64,000 bases of DNA from Streptomyces genisteinicus (GTDB lineage Bacteria > Actinomycetota > Actinomycetes > Streptomycetales > Streptomycetaceae): the NCBI RefSeq assembly GCF_014489615.1, contig NZ_CP060825.1, positions 5,371,001-5,435,000 on the forward strand. The letters are read 5' to 3'. Below, one piece after another: positions 9,982 through 17,655 of the stretch (within the stretch, counting starts at the first letter, position 1; every line of letters begins with the position of its first letter). The notes beneath the pieces are model-generated. The model was not told the origin of the DNA. It did no database searches and worked only from the letters and a program-made list of their open reading frames with translations. The translations under genes were made by a program, and so were the position numbers.

Positions 9982-10827
9982 GTGTTGACGCACACCACCA
10001 CCCGGGTCCTCGACCCCGGCGAACTCGGCGCCGCGCTCGCCGTCCTCGAGAGCGAACCCGTGGCGAATGCTTTCGTCACCGCACGCGTGCAGGTGGCGGG
10101 CCTCGACCCCTGGCGTCTCGGCGGTGAGCTGTGGGGCTGGTACGAGGGCGGCACCCTGCGGTCGCTCTGCTACTCGGGCGCCAACCTGGTCCCCATCTGC
10201 GCCGGCCCCGAAGCGGTCCGCGCCTTCGCGGACCGTGCCCGCAGGACCGGCCGCCGCTGCTCGTCCATCGTGGGCCCGGCCGAACCGACCGCCGCCCTGT
10301 GGCGGCTGCTCGAACCGAGCTGGGGCCCGGCCAGGGACGTCCGCGCCAACCAGCCGCTGATGGTGGCCGACCGGCTCCCCGACGACATCGCCCCCGACCC
10401 GTACGTCCGCCGGATCCGCAAGGACGAGATGGACCTGATCATGCCCGCCTGCGTGGCCATGTTCACCGAGGAGGTCGGCGTCTCCCCGATGGCGGGCGAC
10501 GGCGGACTGCTCTACCAGGCCCGCGTCGCCGAACTCGTCGCCGGCGGCCGGTCCTTCGCCCGCATCGAGGACGGCAAGGTCGTCTTCAAGGCCGAGATCG
10601 GGGCCGCGACCGCCCAGGCCTGCCAGATCCAGGGCGTCTGGGTGGCACCCGAGTACCGGGGCCGCGGACTGTCCGAGACCGGCATGGCGGCCGTCCTGCG
10701 CCACGCGCTCGCCGACGTCTCGCCGCTCGTCAGCCTCTACGTGAACGACTACAACACCCCCGCCAGGGCCGCCTACCGACGGGTCGGCTTCCAGGAGGTC
10801 GGCACCTTCATGAGCGTGCTCTTCTGA
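9982..10827 (+). CDS. GNAT-family N-acetyltransferase with N-terminal DUF4081-like domain
   Basis: The 281-residue protein is probably a two-domain cytosolic acetyltransferase. Residues 1 to about 130 resemble the DUF4081 module often found in actinobacterial GNATs. The C-terminal half has the GNAT acetyl-CoA motif A (VWVAPEYRGRGLSETGMAA) and the motif-B region LYVNDYNTPARAAYRRVGF. The start is the GTG at 9982. It is 69 nt upstream of a second GNAT gene and may share a transcript with it and proS. The acetyl acceptor is unknown. Confidence 0.85.
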   Translation: MLTHTTTRVLDPGELGAALAVLESEPVANAFVTARVQVAGLDPWRLGGELWGWYEGGTLRSLCYSGANLVPICAGPEAVRAFADRARRTGRRCSSIVGPAEPTAALWRLLEPSWGPARDVRANQPLMVADRLPDDIAPDPYVRRIRKDEMDLIMPACVAMFTEEVGVSPMAGDGGLLYQARVAELVAGGRSFARIEDGKVVFKAEIGAATAQACQIQGVWVAPEYRGRGLSETGMAAVLRHALADVSPLVSLYVNDYNTPARAAYRRVGFQEVGTFMSVLF

Positions 10828-10896
10828 CCGTGCGACCGGCCGGAACCCGCACCCCGGCGAACCCGGTCCCGGCCGCCGTGCCAGTAGGGTGCGGCC

Positions 10897-11457
10897 ATGG
10901 CAGCTGATCCCGACGTCGCCACCGGCCCCCTCGACCTCGCGGACCGTGTCGACGAAGCCCTCGCCGTCCAGGCCCTCGCCTTCGGGCTGAGCGAGGAGGA
11001 GATCGACATCCGCCGCTACATCGTGCTGCGGCACCTGACCAACCCCGGAGCCCGCGCCCTCGGCGCCACCACCCCCGACGGCCGTCTGGTCGGCTTCGTC
11101 TACGGCATGCCCAACGACCGCGGGCACTGGTGGTCCACCATCGTCGAGCCCTACCTGCGGGCGGACGGCAGCGACGGCTGGCTCGACGACTCGTTCGTCA
11201 TCACCGAGCTCCACGTCCACCCCGCCCACCAGGGCCGCGGCATCGGCCGCGAACTGATCACCACCCTCACCGACGGGGCCGCCCAGCCGCGTTCCATCCT
11301 CTCCGCCATCGACACCGAGAGCCCGGCCCGCGCCCTGTACCGCAGCCTCGGCTACCGCGACCTCGCCCGGCAGGTCCTCTTCCCGAGCGCACCCAGCCCG
11401 TACGCGGTCATGGGCGCCCCGCTGCCGCTGCGCCGGGGCGGTCCGCCCGGCAACTGA
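10897..11457 (+). CDS. GNAT-family N-acetyltransferase
   Basis: A 186-residue single-domain GNAT protein. The acetyl-CoA-binding signature is LHVHPAHQGRGIGRELI at about residues 104-120, followed by AIDTESPARALYRSLGYRD, a typical motif B ending. ATG 10897 is preceded by a purine-rich stretch. It lies between another GNAT gene and proS, 65 nt upstream of the latter. No substrate can be assigned; the two adjacent GNATs are not close duplicates of each other. Confidence 0.85.
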   Translation: MAADPDVATGPLDLADRVDEALAVQALAFGLSEEEIDIRRYIVLRHLTNPGARALGATTPDGRLVGFVYGMPNDRGHWWSTIVEPYLRADGSDGWLDDSFVITELHVHPAHQGRGIGRELITTLTDGAAQPRSILSAIDTESPARALYRSLGYRDLARQVLFPSAPSPYAVMGAPLPLRRGGPPGN

Positions 11458-11522
11458 TTTCCGCCTGCCGGTACCGCCCGGCTAACCTCCTGCACATCAC
11501 ACGTTCCGAGCAGGAGTTCACC

Positions 11523-13217
11523 ATGGCCCAGGTCCAGCGCATGTCCCGTCTGATGGTCAAGACACTGCGCGACGACCCGGCGGACGCCGAGACGCTCAGC
11601 CACAAGCTCCTCGTCCGCGCCGGTTACGTCCGCCGCAACGCCGCGGGCATCTGGTCGTGGCTGCCCCTCGGCAAGCGCGTCCTGGAGAACGTCAGCCGCG
11701 TCGTCCGCGAGGAGATGGACGCCATCGGCGCGCAGGAGGTCCTGCTGCCCGCCCTGCTCCCCAAGGAGCCGTACGAGGCGACCGGCCGCTGGCACGAGTA
11801 CGGCGCCGAGCTGTTCCGCCTCAAGGACCGCAAGGGCGCCGAGTACCTGCTCGGTCCCACCCACGAGGAGATCTTCACCCAGCTGGTCAAGGACCAGTGC
11901 ACGTCCTACAAGGACCTGCCGGTGATCCTCTACCAGATCCAGATCAAGTACCGCGACGAGGCGCGTCCCCGCTCGGGCATCCTGCGCGGCCGCGAGTTCC
12001 ACATGAAGGACTCGTACTCCTTCGACACCACCGACGAAGGGCTCGCCGAGTCGTACGCGCTCCACCGCGAGGCGTACGTCAAGATCTTCGACCGCCTCGG
12101 CCTCCGGCACAAGATCGTCTCCGCCGTGTCCGGCGCGATGGGCGGCTCGGCCTCCGAGGAGTTCCTCGCCCCCGCCGCGGCCGGTGAGGACACCTTCGTC
12201 TACTGCCCCTCCTGCGACTACGCCGCCAACACCGAGGCCGTCACCTTCGCGCTCGCCCCCGGCGACGCGGCCGGCCACGGTCCCGTCGAGGAGCTCGACA
12301 CCCCGGACACCCCGACCATCGAGACGCTCGCCGCCCACCTCGGCGTCCCGGCCTCGGCCACGCTGAAGAACCTCCTGGTCAAGGTCGACGGCGAGATCGT
12401 CGCCGTCGGCGTCCCCGGCGACCGCGAGGTCGACCTCGGCAAGCTCGGCGACCACCTGGCGCCCGCGACCGTCGAACTGGTCACCGCCGAGGACTTCACC
12501 GGCCGCCCCGACCTGGTCCGCGGCTACGTCGGCCCCCAGGGCCTGGACAAGGTCCGCTACCTCGCCGACCCCCGGGTCGCCCCCGGCACGGCGTGGATCA
12601 CCGGCGCGAACACGGACGGCAAGCACGCGCGCAACGTCGTCGCGGGCCGCGACTTCGAGGTCGACGAGTACCTGGACGTCGTGGTCGTCGAGGAGGGCGA
12701 CCCCTGCCCGAAGTGCGGGACCGGCCTGAAGCTGGACCGCGCCATCGAGATCGGCCACATCTTCCAGCTCGGCCGCAAGTACGCCGACGCCTTCCAGCTC
12801 GACGTCCTCGGGCAGAACGGAAAGCCGGTCCGGGTGACCATGGGCTCCTACGGCATCGGCGTCTCCCGCGCGGTCGCCGCCCTCGCCGAGCAGACCGCGG
12901 ACGAGAAGGGCCTGTGCTGGCCGGCCGAGATCGCCCCCGCCGACGTGCACGTCGTGGCGGCCGGCAAGGCGCTCCAGACGGAGCTGGCGCTCGACGTCGC
13001 GGAGCAGCTCGGCGCGGCCGGGCTGCGGGTCCTCGTGGACGACCGTGCCGGGGTCTCCCCGGGCGTCAAGTTCACCGACGCGGAGCTCATCGGCGTCCCC
13101 GCCATCCTGGTCGCCGGCCGGCGCTCGGGCGAGGGCGTCGTCGAACTGAAGGACCGCCGCACCGGGGAGCGCGAGGAGCTTCCGGTCGCCGAGGCGATCG
13201 CGCGCCTCGCACGCTGA
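11523..13217 (+). CDS. proS: Prolyl-tRNA synthetase (bacterial type, with editing domain)
   Basis: The 564-residue class II aminoacyl-tRNA synthetase charges tRNA-Pro. Its length fits the bacterial form carrying an inserted YbaK-like editing domain (about residues 225-400) between motifs 2 and 3. Motif 2 is visible as YRDEARPRSGILRGREF, motif 3 as GSYGIGVSRAVAA, and the anticodon-binding domain fills the last 100 residues. A cysteine pair, CPSCDY, and later CPKCGTG suggest a zinc site, which many members lack. ATG 11523 follows GCAGGAG with good spacing. I see no T-box in the short leader. The gene ends at a region with an inverted repeat element. Confidence 0.97.
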   Translation: MAQVQRMSRLMVKTLRDDPADAETLSHKLLVRAGYVRRNAAGIWSWLPLGKRVLENVSRVVREEMDAIGAQEVLLPALLPKEPYEATGRWHEYGAELFRLKDRKGAEYLLGPTHEEIFTQLVKDQCTSYKDLPVILYQIQIKYRDEARPRSGILRGREFHMKDSYSFDTTDEGLAESYALHREAYVKIFDRLGLRHKIVSAVSGAMGGSASEEFLAPAAAGEDTFVYCPSCDYAANTEAVTFALAPGDAAGHGPVEELDTPDTPTIETLAAHLGVPASATLKNLLVKVDGEIVAVGVPGDREVDLGKLGDHLAPATVELVTAEDFTGRPDLVRGYVGPQGLDKVRYLADPRVAPGTAWITGANTDGKHARNVVAGRDFEVDEYLDVVVVEEGDPCPKCGTGLKLDRAIEIGHIFQLGRKYADAFQLDVLGQNGKPVRVTMGSYGIGVSRAVAALAEQTADEKGLCWPAEIAPADVHVVAAGKALQTELALDVAEQLGAAGLRVLVDDRAGVSPGVKFTDAELIGVPAILVAGRRSGEGVVELKDRRTGEREELPVAEAIARLAR

Positions 13218-13568
13218 CCCACAGCCCGCGGGCGGCGCACCCGGGAGCCCTCCGGCCCCGGCCGCGCCGCCCACGCGCGTGCGGTTCCCCCGCGGTGCGG
13301 GGCCGGAGTCTGCCCGGTGGTACGTCGTGCGCGCGGCGTCCTCAACCGCTGGGCGTGCGGGGGTGGTTCGTGGCCGGTGCCGTCGGGTGGCTCGGCCTTG
13401 TGGCCGGGTGTGCTGGGGGAACCAGCCCGTCCGGCGATTGAGGACACGGCCGCAGGCCGTGCCGCGGCCCCCGGGCCGCACGGGCCGCACGGGCCCAGGC
13501 TCCCCGAACCCCGACGCCCCCCGGGCCGGCCCGGACCGCCCGGGCCCAAAGCCCGACGCCCCCGGGCG
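13218..13568. other. Convergent intergenic region between proS and the kinase-fold gene
   Basis: This 351-nt region has no credible gene. Its main content is the inverted-repeat element at 13338-13446. The rest is very GC-rich with runs of C and G, and no U-rich terminator. Both flanking genes point into it, so it probably ends transcription from both sides. Confidence 0.7.
13338..13446. repeat. Inverted-repeat element with the CCGTCCGGCGATTGAGGAC motif
   Basis: The right end, 13423-13446, reads CCAGCCCGTCCGGCGATTGA then GGAC. The left end, 13338-13361, is its imperfect reverse complement, matching at 19 of 24 positions. About 61 nt of G/T-rich sequence separates the arms. I recognise the core (CCGTCCGGCG, then NTTGAGGAC) from many Streptomyces intergenic regions, so this is likely one copy of a dispersed family, possibly acting as a bidirectional terminator. 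The family assignment is from memory. Confidence 0.6.
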
Positions 13569-14432
13569 TCACAACCAGGAGGCGAACTCCAGCGTGAGCT
13601 CCGCCTCCGCGCGGCGGTCCTCCGCCAGCGCACGCGTGCCCGACTCGACTGCGCGGAACAGCGTCCACCCGTGGAGCCGGTCCCGGTCGACCTCCAGGGC
13701 GTCCGCCAGCCGGGTCAGGCGGCGGCGGACCGCCGAGGCTCCCGAGGAGGAGGCGACCAGGTCCTCGACGCGGTCGCGCACCAGCCGTGCCAGGTCGTAG
13801 GCGGGCTCGCCCACCACCGGCTCGGGCCCGACCGCCAGCCACGGTGCCCGGTCCCCGGCCAGCACCTTGCCCTGCCGGAAGTTCCCGTGCAGCAGCCGCA
13901 CCTCACCCGGTGCGGCCACCAGTTCCTCGCGTGCCGCCAGCGCCGCGGCGACGAGCGGTTCGCCGGCGGGGGAGGTCATCGCCGCCGCCTGGCGGGCGGT
14001 GCGCGCCGCCACGGTCTCGAACCCGTGGCCCGCCGGCGGCTCGATCCACAGCCTGCGCACCGTCCCGGCGGCCTCCAGCAGTGCCTTCGCCTCCGGCAGG
14101 GAGCGCAGGGAGACCTCGGGGTGGAGGCGCTCCATGAGCAGGCCGTCGTCGCCGTCGGCGAGGCGTACGGCGCCCCAGCCGTTCCAGGCGGTGAGCGCCG
14201 CGTGCTCCAGCGCAGGCGCGGCGGACGGCGGGGCGAGCTTCAGCGCGGCGGGGGTGCCGTCCGCCTGCCGGACGAGCAGCACGACGCTGCTCCGTCCCCC
14301 GGGCGCCACCAGGCGCTCGACGTCGAGCTTCCGCCGGTCCACCGCCTCCCGGACGGTCTCCGGGAGGTGTCCGAGCCATTCGGTGCGGTCACCGAGGGCC
14401 CGGAGCAGCCGCTGGGGCGGTTCGAAAGCCAT
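13569..14432 (-). CDS. Aminoglycoside phosphotransferase-fold protein, likely pseudokinase
   Basis: The 287-residue protein has the APH/choline-kinase fold: an ATP-lobe-like N-terminus with LVAPGGRSSVVLLVRQ, then ALKLAPP carrying a possible Lys. The catalytic region is aligned by LLHG and VVGEPAYDLARLVRDR. In active APHs this region reads HGD, four residues, N, then IDP. Here it is HGNFRQGK and AVGPEP, so the catalytic Asp is Asn, the metal-binding Asn is Lys, and the second metal Asp is Gly. A classical phosphotransfer reaction is therefore unlikely, and an antibiotic-resistance role should not be assumed. ATG 14432 fits the start; upstream in-frame sequence belongs to the neighbouring gene. 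It lies 23 nt downstream of the ferritin-like gene, probably in one operon. Confidence 0.8.
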   Translation of the reverse strand: MAFEPPQRLLRALGDRTEWLGHLPETVREAVDRRKLDVERLVAPGGRSSVVLLVRQADGTPAALKLAPPSAAPALEHAALTAWNGWGAVRLADGDDGLLMERLHPEVSLRSLPEAKALLEAAGTVRRLWIEPPAGHGFETVAARTARQAAAMTSPAGEPLVAAALAAREELVAAPGEVRLLHGNFRQGKVLAGDRAPWLAVGPEPVVGEPAYDLARLVRDRVEDLVASSSGASAVRRRLTRLADALEVDRDRLHGWTLFRAVESGTRALAEDRRAEAELTLEFASWL

Positions 14433-14455
14433 ACGTCGTGTGTTTCCCTTCCGGT

Positions 14456-14905
14456 TCAGCCGTTGCCGCCGTCGGCGCGCTCGGCGAGCCCCGGAAAGGC
14501 TACGCCGCCGCCGCGCCAGCGTGCCGCCCGCACGGCCGCCTCGCGCAGGGCGTCGGCGGCTCGGCGGCGCAGCGGGCCCTCGGACGCCCGGACGAGGTCG
14601 GCCCAGGCGCCCGCCACCCGGTCCTCCAGCTCGGCCGCGAGCCGCACGGCCGCCGCCGGGTCCGGGACGGCGAAGGGGAGGGCGTATCCGGCCGACGCGG
14701 CGACGGGCTCGCCGCCCAGGTCGCGCACGGTGCGGGCCAGCGCGTCGCGGTGGGCGCGGTGGGCCGCGTGCGCGGCGGCGGCCTCGTGCTCGCGTGCGTC
14801 GCCGACCCGTCCGCCGACGACGCCGTAGCCGTAGACCACCGCGTGCTCGGCGGCGAGCGCCGCCTGCGCGGCGGCCACCGTGGCGGCCTTGTCCACCTCG
14901 GTCAT
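14456..14905 (-). CDS. Ferritin-like helical protein (DUF4439-like)
   Basis: The 149-residue protein is almost entirely alanine-rich helix. It has the evenly spaced E/H residues of a ferritin-like four-helix bundle, for example AAEHAVVYGYG near the start and AREHEAAAAHAAHRAHRDAL in helix two. I associate this pattern with DUF4439, whose biochemical function is unknown. Its ATG overlaps the stop codon of the upstream lipoprotein gene (ATGA, 14902-14905), so translation is coupled. There is no signal peptide, so it is cytosolic. Whether it binds a di-iron centre cannot be decided here. Confidence 0.75.
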   Translation of the reverse strand: MTEVDKAATVAAAQAALAAEHAVVYGYGVVGGRVGDAREHEAAAAHAAHRAHRDALARTVRDLGGEPVAASAGYALPFAVPDPAAAVRLAAELEDRVAGAWADLVRASEGPLRRRAADALREAAVRAARWRGGGVAFPGLAERADGGNG

Positions 14906-15486
14906 CGCGCGTCACCCTTCGTCAGCAGGTACGCATGCGCCGAGCCGGCCGCGGCCACGGAGGCGAGCAGCCTGGCCAGCTCGGGTTCGGCGTCCATCAG
15001 GGAGGCCGTGTGCTCGGCCGAGGTGCGGCGTTCGCTCGCGGCGAGCGCCCGCAGGGCCGCCGCGGGGTCGTCGGCGACGGAACCTCCGGCGATCGCGGAC
15101 GCCGTGGCGGGAGCTCCGGAGGGCGCCCCGGAGGAAGCCGGCGGCGAGGCGGGCGGCCGCGGGGCCGCGGTGCCCGACAGGGCCCCCGCGTGGGCCGCGA
15201 CGGCTTCCCGCAGCGGCGCCAACCGGTCCCGCAGCGCGGGGTGCCGGAGGACGACGGCGTCGTACTCGCCCAGCAGCGCGGTGCTCCGTGCCGCGAGGCG
15301 GCGGCGCAGCTCCGCGGCGGCCGCGGCGGGATCCGCGGAGGTCCCCTTCGTGCGGGGGCCCGCGGGGGTGCCGCTCGAACAGCCCGTCAACACGGCCGCG
15401 GCGGCCGCACCCGTCGCCAGCAGGGCACGTCGCCGTGTCGTCCCCGTGCGCCCCACGCCTGTCTCCTCGGCCCGAATGGTGATCAT
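14902..15486 (-). CDS. Predicted Tat-exported lipoprotein, helical
   Basis: The 194-residue product has a TTRRRALLATGA twin-arginine-like n-region, a hydrophobic stretch and the lipobox LTGC, so it is probably exported and lipidated. After a short Ser/Pro linker the mature part is Ala/Arg/Glu-rich helix broken by a Pro/Ser-rich segment (about residues 105-130). Its second half ends in SERRTSAEHTASLMDAEPEL, which looks like a helical-bundle element similar to the next gene's product. I chose ATG 15486 because it places the signal at the N-terminus. It heads the three-gene minus-strand operon and is divergent from rimP with 124 nt between. Confidence 0.7.
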   Translation of the reverse strand: MITIRAEETGVGRTGTTRRRALLATGAAAAAVLTGCSSGTPAGPRTKGTSADPAAAAAELRRRLAARSTALLGEYDAVVLRHPALRDRLAPLREAVAAHAGALSGTAAPRPPASPPASSGAPSGAPATASAIAGGSVADDPAAALRALAASERRTSAEHTASLMDAEPELARLLASVAAAGSAHAYLLTKGDAR

Positions 15487-15610
15487 CGCCGCAGGCGAGC
15501 GTACCCGTGGGGGCGGCGCCGGTGGACGGCAACACCCCCCGCGACCGGATACCCTTTGACTCGACACGCGAGGAACCCACAACAGCACACGCGGCCGAGG
15601 AGTCACCCGG

Positions 15611-16108
15611 ATGAGCACCACCCAGAGCGAGAGGCTGCGCGGGCTGCTGGAACCGCTCGTCAGCGCCGCCGGACTGGATCTGGAGGAGATCGAGGTCTCC
15701 CGGGCGGGCAGGCGCCGCACCCTGAGGATCGTCGTCGACTCCGACGACGGCGTGGAACTGGACGCGTGTGCGGATCTCAGCCGCGTGATCTCCCAGAAGC
15801 TCGACGAGACCGACGCCATGGGCGAGGACGAGTACGTCCTGGAGGTCACCTCCCCGGGCGCCGACCGCCCGCTCACCCAGCACCGCCACTACGTGCGTGC
15901 CGTCGGCCGCCTGGTCCGTTTCCAGCTGCACGAGGACGGCGAACTGGTCGCCCGCATCCTCTCCGCCGACGACGAGGGGCTCGACCTCGAGGTCCCGGGC
16001 GTGAAGGGGCGCAAGCCCACCGCCCGCCGGGTCGCCTTCGGCGAGATCGCCAAGGCGCGCGTGGAGATCGAGTTCAACCGCAAGGACAAGAAGGAAGAGG
16101 AGGCGTAG
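15611..16108 (+). CDS. rimP: Ribosome maturation factor RimP
   Basis: A 165-residue protein for 30S subunit assembly. It has the N-terminal alpha/beta domain with LEPLVSAAGLDLEEIEVS and a following RTLRIVVDSDDGV strand. The signature EVTSPGADRPL links to the C-terminal SH3-like domain. The C-terminus is lysine- and glutamate-rich. It starts the rimP-nusA-ylxR-infB cluster; nusA begins 2 nt after its stop codon. The length and order are standard. Confidence 0.95.
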   Translation: MSTTQSERLRGLLEPLVSAAGLDLEEIEVSRAGRRRTLRIVVDSDDGVELDACADLSRVISQKLDETDAMGEDEYVLEVTSPGADRPLTQHRHYVRAVGRLVRFQLHEDGELVARILSADDEGLDLEVPGVKGRKPTARRVAFGEIAKARVEIEFNRKDKKEEEA

Positions 16109-16110
16109 CC

Positions 16111-17106
16111 GTGGACATCGATGTGAAGCTCCTGAAGGGCTTGGCACTGGAGAAGGAGATCGCCTTCGACCTCCTGGTCGAGGCCATCGAGTCGGCCCTC
16201 CTCATCGCCTACCACCGCACCGACGGCAGCCGCCGTCACGCCCGCGTCGTCCTCGACCGGCAGACCGGCCATGTGACGGTGTGGGCCAAGGAGGACCCGT
16301 CCGACCTGGAGGAGGGGCAGGAGCCGAAGGAGTTCGACGACACCCCGTCGGACTTCGGCCGGATCGCCGCCACCACCGCCCGCCAGGTCATCCAGCAGCG
16401 TCTGCGGGACGCCGAGAACGACGTCACCTTCGGCGAGTACGCGCGCCGCGAGGGCGACGTGGTGGCCGGCCAGGTCCAGCAGGGCAAGGACCCCAAGAAC
16501 GTCCTGGTCAAGCTGGACGACAAGCTGGAGGCCATCCTGCCGGTGCAGGAGCAGGTCCCCGGCGAGGAGTACACCCACGGGCTGCGGCTGCGCACCTACG
16601 TCGTGAGGGTGGCGAAGGGCGTGCGCGGTCCGTCCGTGACGCTGTCGCGCACCCACCCGAACCTGGTGAAGAAGCTGTTCGCGCTGGAGGTCCCGGAGAT
16701 CGCCGACGGCAGCGTCGAGATCGCCGCGATCGCCCGCGAGGCCGGCCACCGCACCAAGATCGCCGTCCGGTCGACCCGCTCGGGCCTGAACGCCAAGGGC
16801 GCCTGCATCGGCCCGATGGGCGGCCGGGTGCGCAACGTGATGGCCGAGCTGCACGGCGAGAAGATCGACATCGTCGACTGGTCGGACGACCCGGCCGAGA
16901 TGGTGGCCAACGCGCTGTCCCCGGCCAGGGTGAGCAAGGTCGAGGTCGTGGACCTCGGTGCCCGTTCGGCGCGGGTGACCGTGCCGGACTACCAGCTGTC
17001 GCTGGCGATCGGCAAGGAGGGGCAGAACGCCCGCCTGGCCGCCCGTCTCACCGGCTGGCGCATCGACATCCGCCCGGACACCGAGCAGGACTCCGACCGG
17101 GACTGA
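16111..17106 (+). CDS. nusA: Transcription termination/antitermination factor NusA
   Basis: At 331 residues this is the compact actinobacterial NusA lacking the acidic C-terminal repeats of E. coli. The N-terminal RNA-polymerase-binding domain covers about residues 1-120, the S1 domain about 120-190 and two KH domains the rest. Visible are LSRTHPNLVKKLFALEVPEI, GACIGPMGGRVR (KH1 GxxG) and AIGKEGQNARLAARLTGW (KH2). The GTG at 16111 sits 2 nt after rimP with GGAAGAGGAGG overlapping the rimP end as ribosome binding site. Confidence 0.97.
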   Translation: MDIDVKLLKGLALEKEIAFDLLVEAIESALLIAYHRTDGSRRHARVVLDRQTGHVTVWAKEDPSDLEEGQEPKEFDDTPSDFGRIAATTARQVIQQRLRDAENDVTFGEYARREGDVVAGQVQQGKDPKNVLVKLDDKLEAILPVQEQVPGEEYTHGLRLRTYVVRVAKGVRGPSVTLSRTHPNLVKKLFALEVPEIADGSVEIAAIAREAGHRTKIAVRSTRSGLNAKGACIGPMGGRVRNVMAELHGEKIDIVDWSDDPAEMVANALSPARVSKVEVVDLGARSARVTVPDYQLSLAIGKEGQNARLAARLTGWRIDIRPDTEQDSDRD

Positions 17107-17222
17107 GGAAAGCGTCCGCGCGGGCCGCGCCGCCGCAGGGCACGGGCCGTGTGGATCAGGACAACAACCGTTCGAATCTTGCCCCGAAGGGGTGGGGTCG
17201 GTGCGGGGAGGTAGACTTGAAC

Positions 17223-17501
17223 GTGTCTGGCCGGACGCCTGCCCGCGTGTGCCCTGTACGAACCTGTGTGGGATGCCGGGAGCGAGCGGCCAAAGACGAT
17301 CTGCTGCGCATCGTGGTGATCGGGAGCGAGTGCGTCCCCGATGATCGCGGTACGCTGCCCGGCCGGGGTGCCTATGTGCATCCCGCCGTGGTCTGTCTCG
17401 ATCAGGCGGTTCGCCGCAGGGCGTTCCCGAGGGCCTTCCGGGCCCAGGGACCGCTCGACACCGCCGGTCTCCGGCGGCACGTCGAGCAGACGGCACAGTG
17501 A
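17223..17501 (+). CDS. ylxR: YlxR/RnpM-family RNA-binding protein
   Basis: The 92-residue protein has the YlxR signature RTCVGCRERAAKDDLLRIV and GRGAYVHP. In Bacillus this family binds RNA and modulates RNase P. I chose GTG 17223, with GGGGAGGTAG about 10 nt upstream, because the family N-terminus begins shortly before the CVGC motif. It sits between nusA and infB as in most Gram-positive bacteria. The C-terminal 20 residues are Arg-rich. Confidence 0.88.
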   Translation: MSGRTPARVCPVRTCVGCRERAAKDDLLRIVVIGSECVPDDRGTLPGRGAYVHPAVVCLDQAVRRRAFPRAFRAQGPLDTAGLRRHVEQTAQ

Positions 17502-17573
17502 AACGAAAGAGAAGTACGGCACGGAACCCCGTGCGGTCAGGTACCTCGCGAGTCGGAAGTAGGTCGAGATTGC

Positions 17574-17642
17574 GATGAGCACTCGATGAGTACGCGATGA
17601 GTACGCCCATGAAGTAGCGACGGTCCGGCGGTAACCCGGACC
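17574..17642 (+). promoter_or_regulatory. infB leader: three 11-bp-phased repeats and a hairpin before the ribosome binding site
   Basis: GATGAGCAC at 17574 is followed by GATGAGTAC at 17585 and again at 17596, so three copies repeat with an exact 11-bp period. Then a 7-bp hairpin (GGTCCGG at 17622, CCGGACC ending 17642, 7-nt loop) ends just before AAAAGGAG and the infB GTG start. The spacing and position suggest a protein-binding or RNA control element for IF-2 expression; this is inference. Confidence 0.5.
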
Positions 17643-17655
17643 TAAAAGGAGCGAA

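Noticed and set aside
13569..14432. Antibiotic-resistance aminoglycoside kinase
   Set aside because: The catalytic and metal-binding residues are absent, so a resistance function is not supported.
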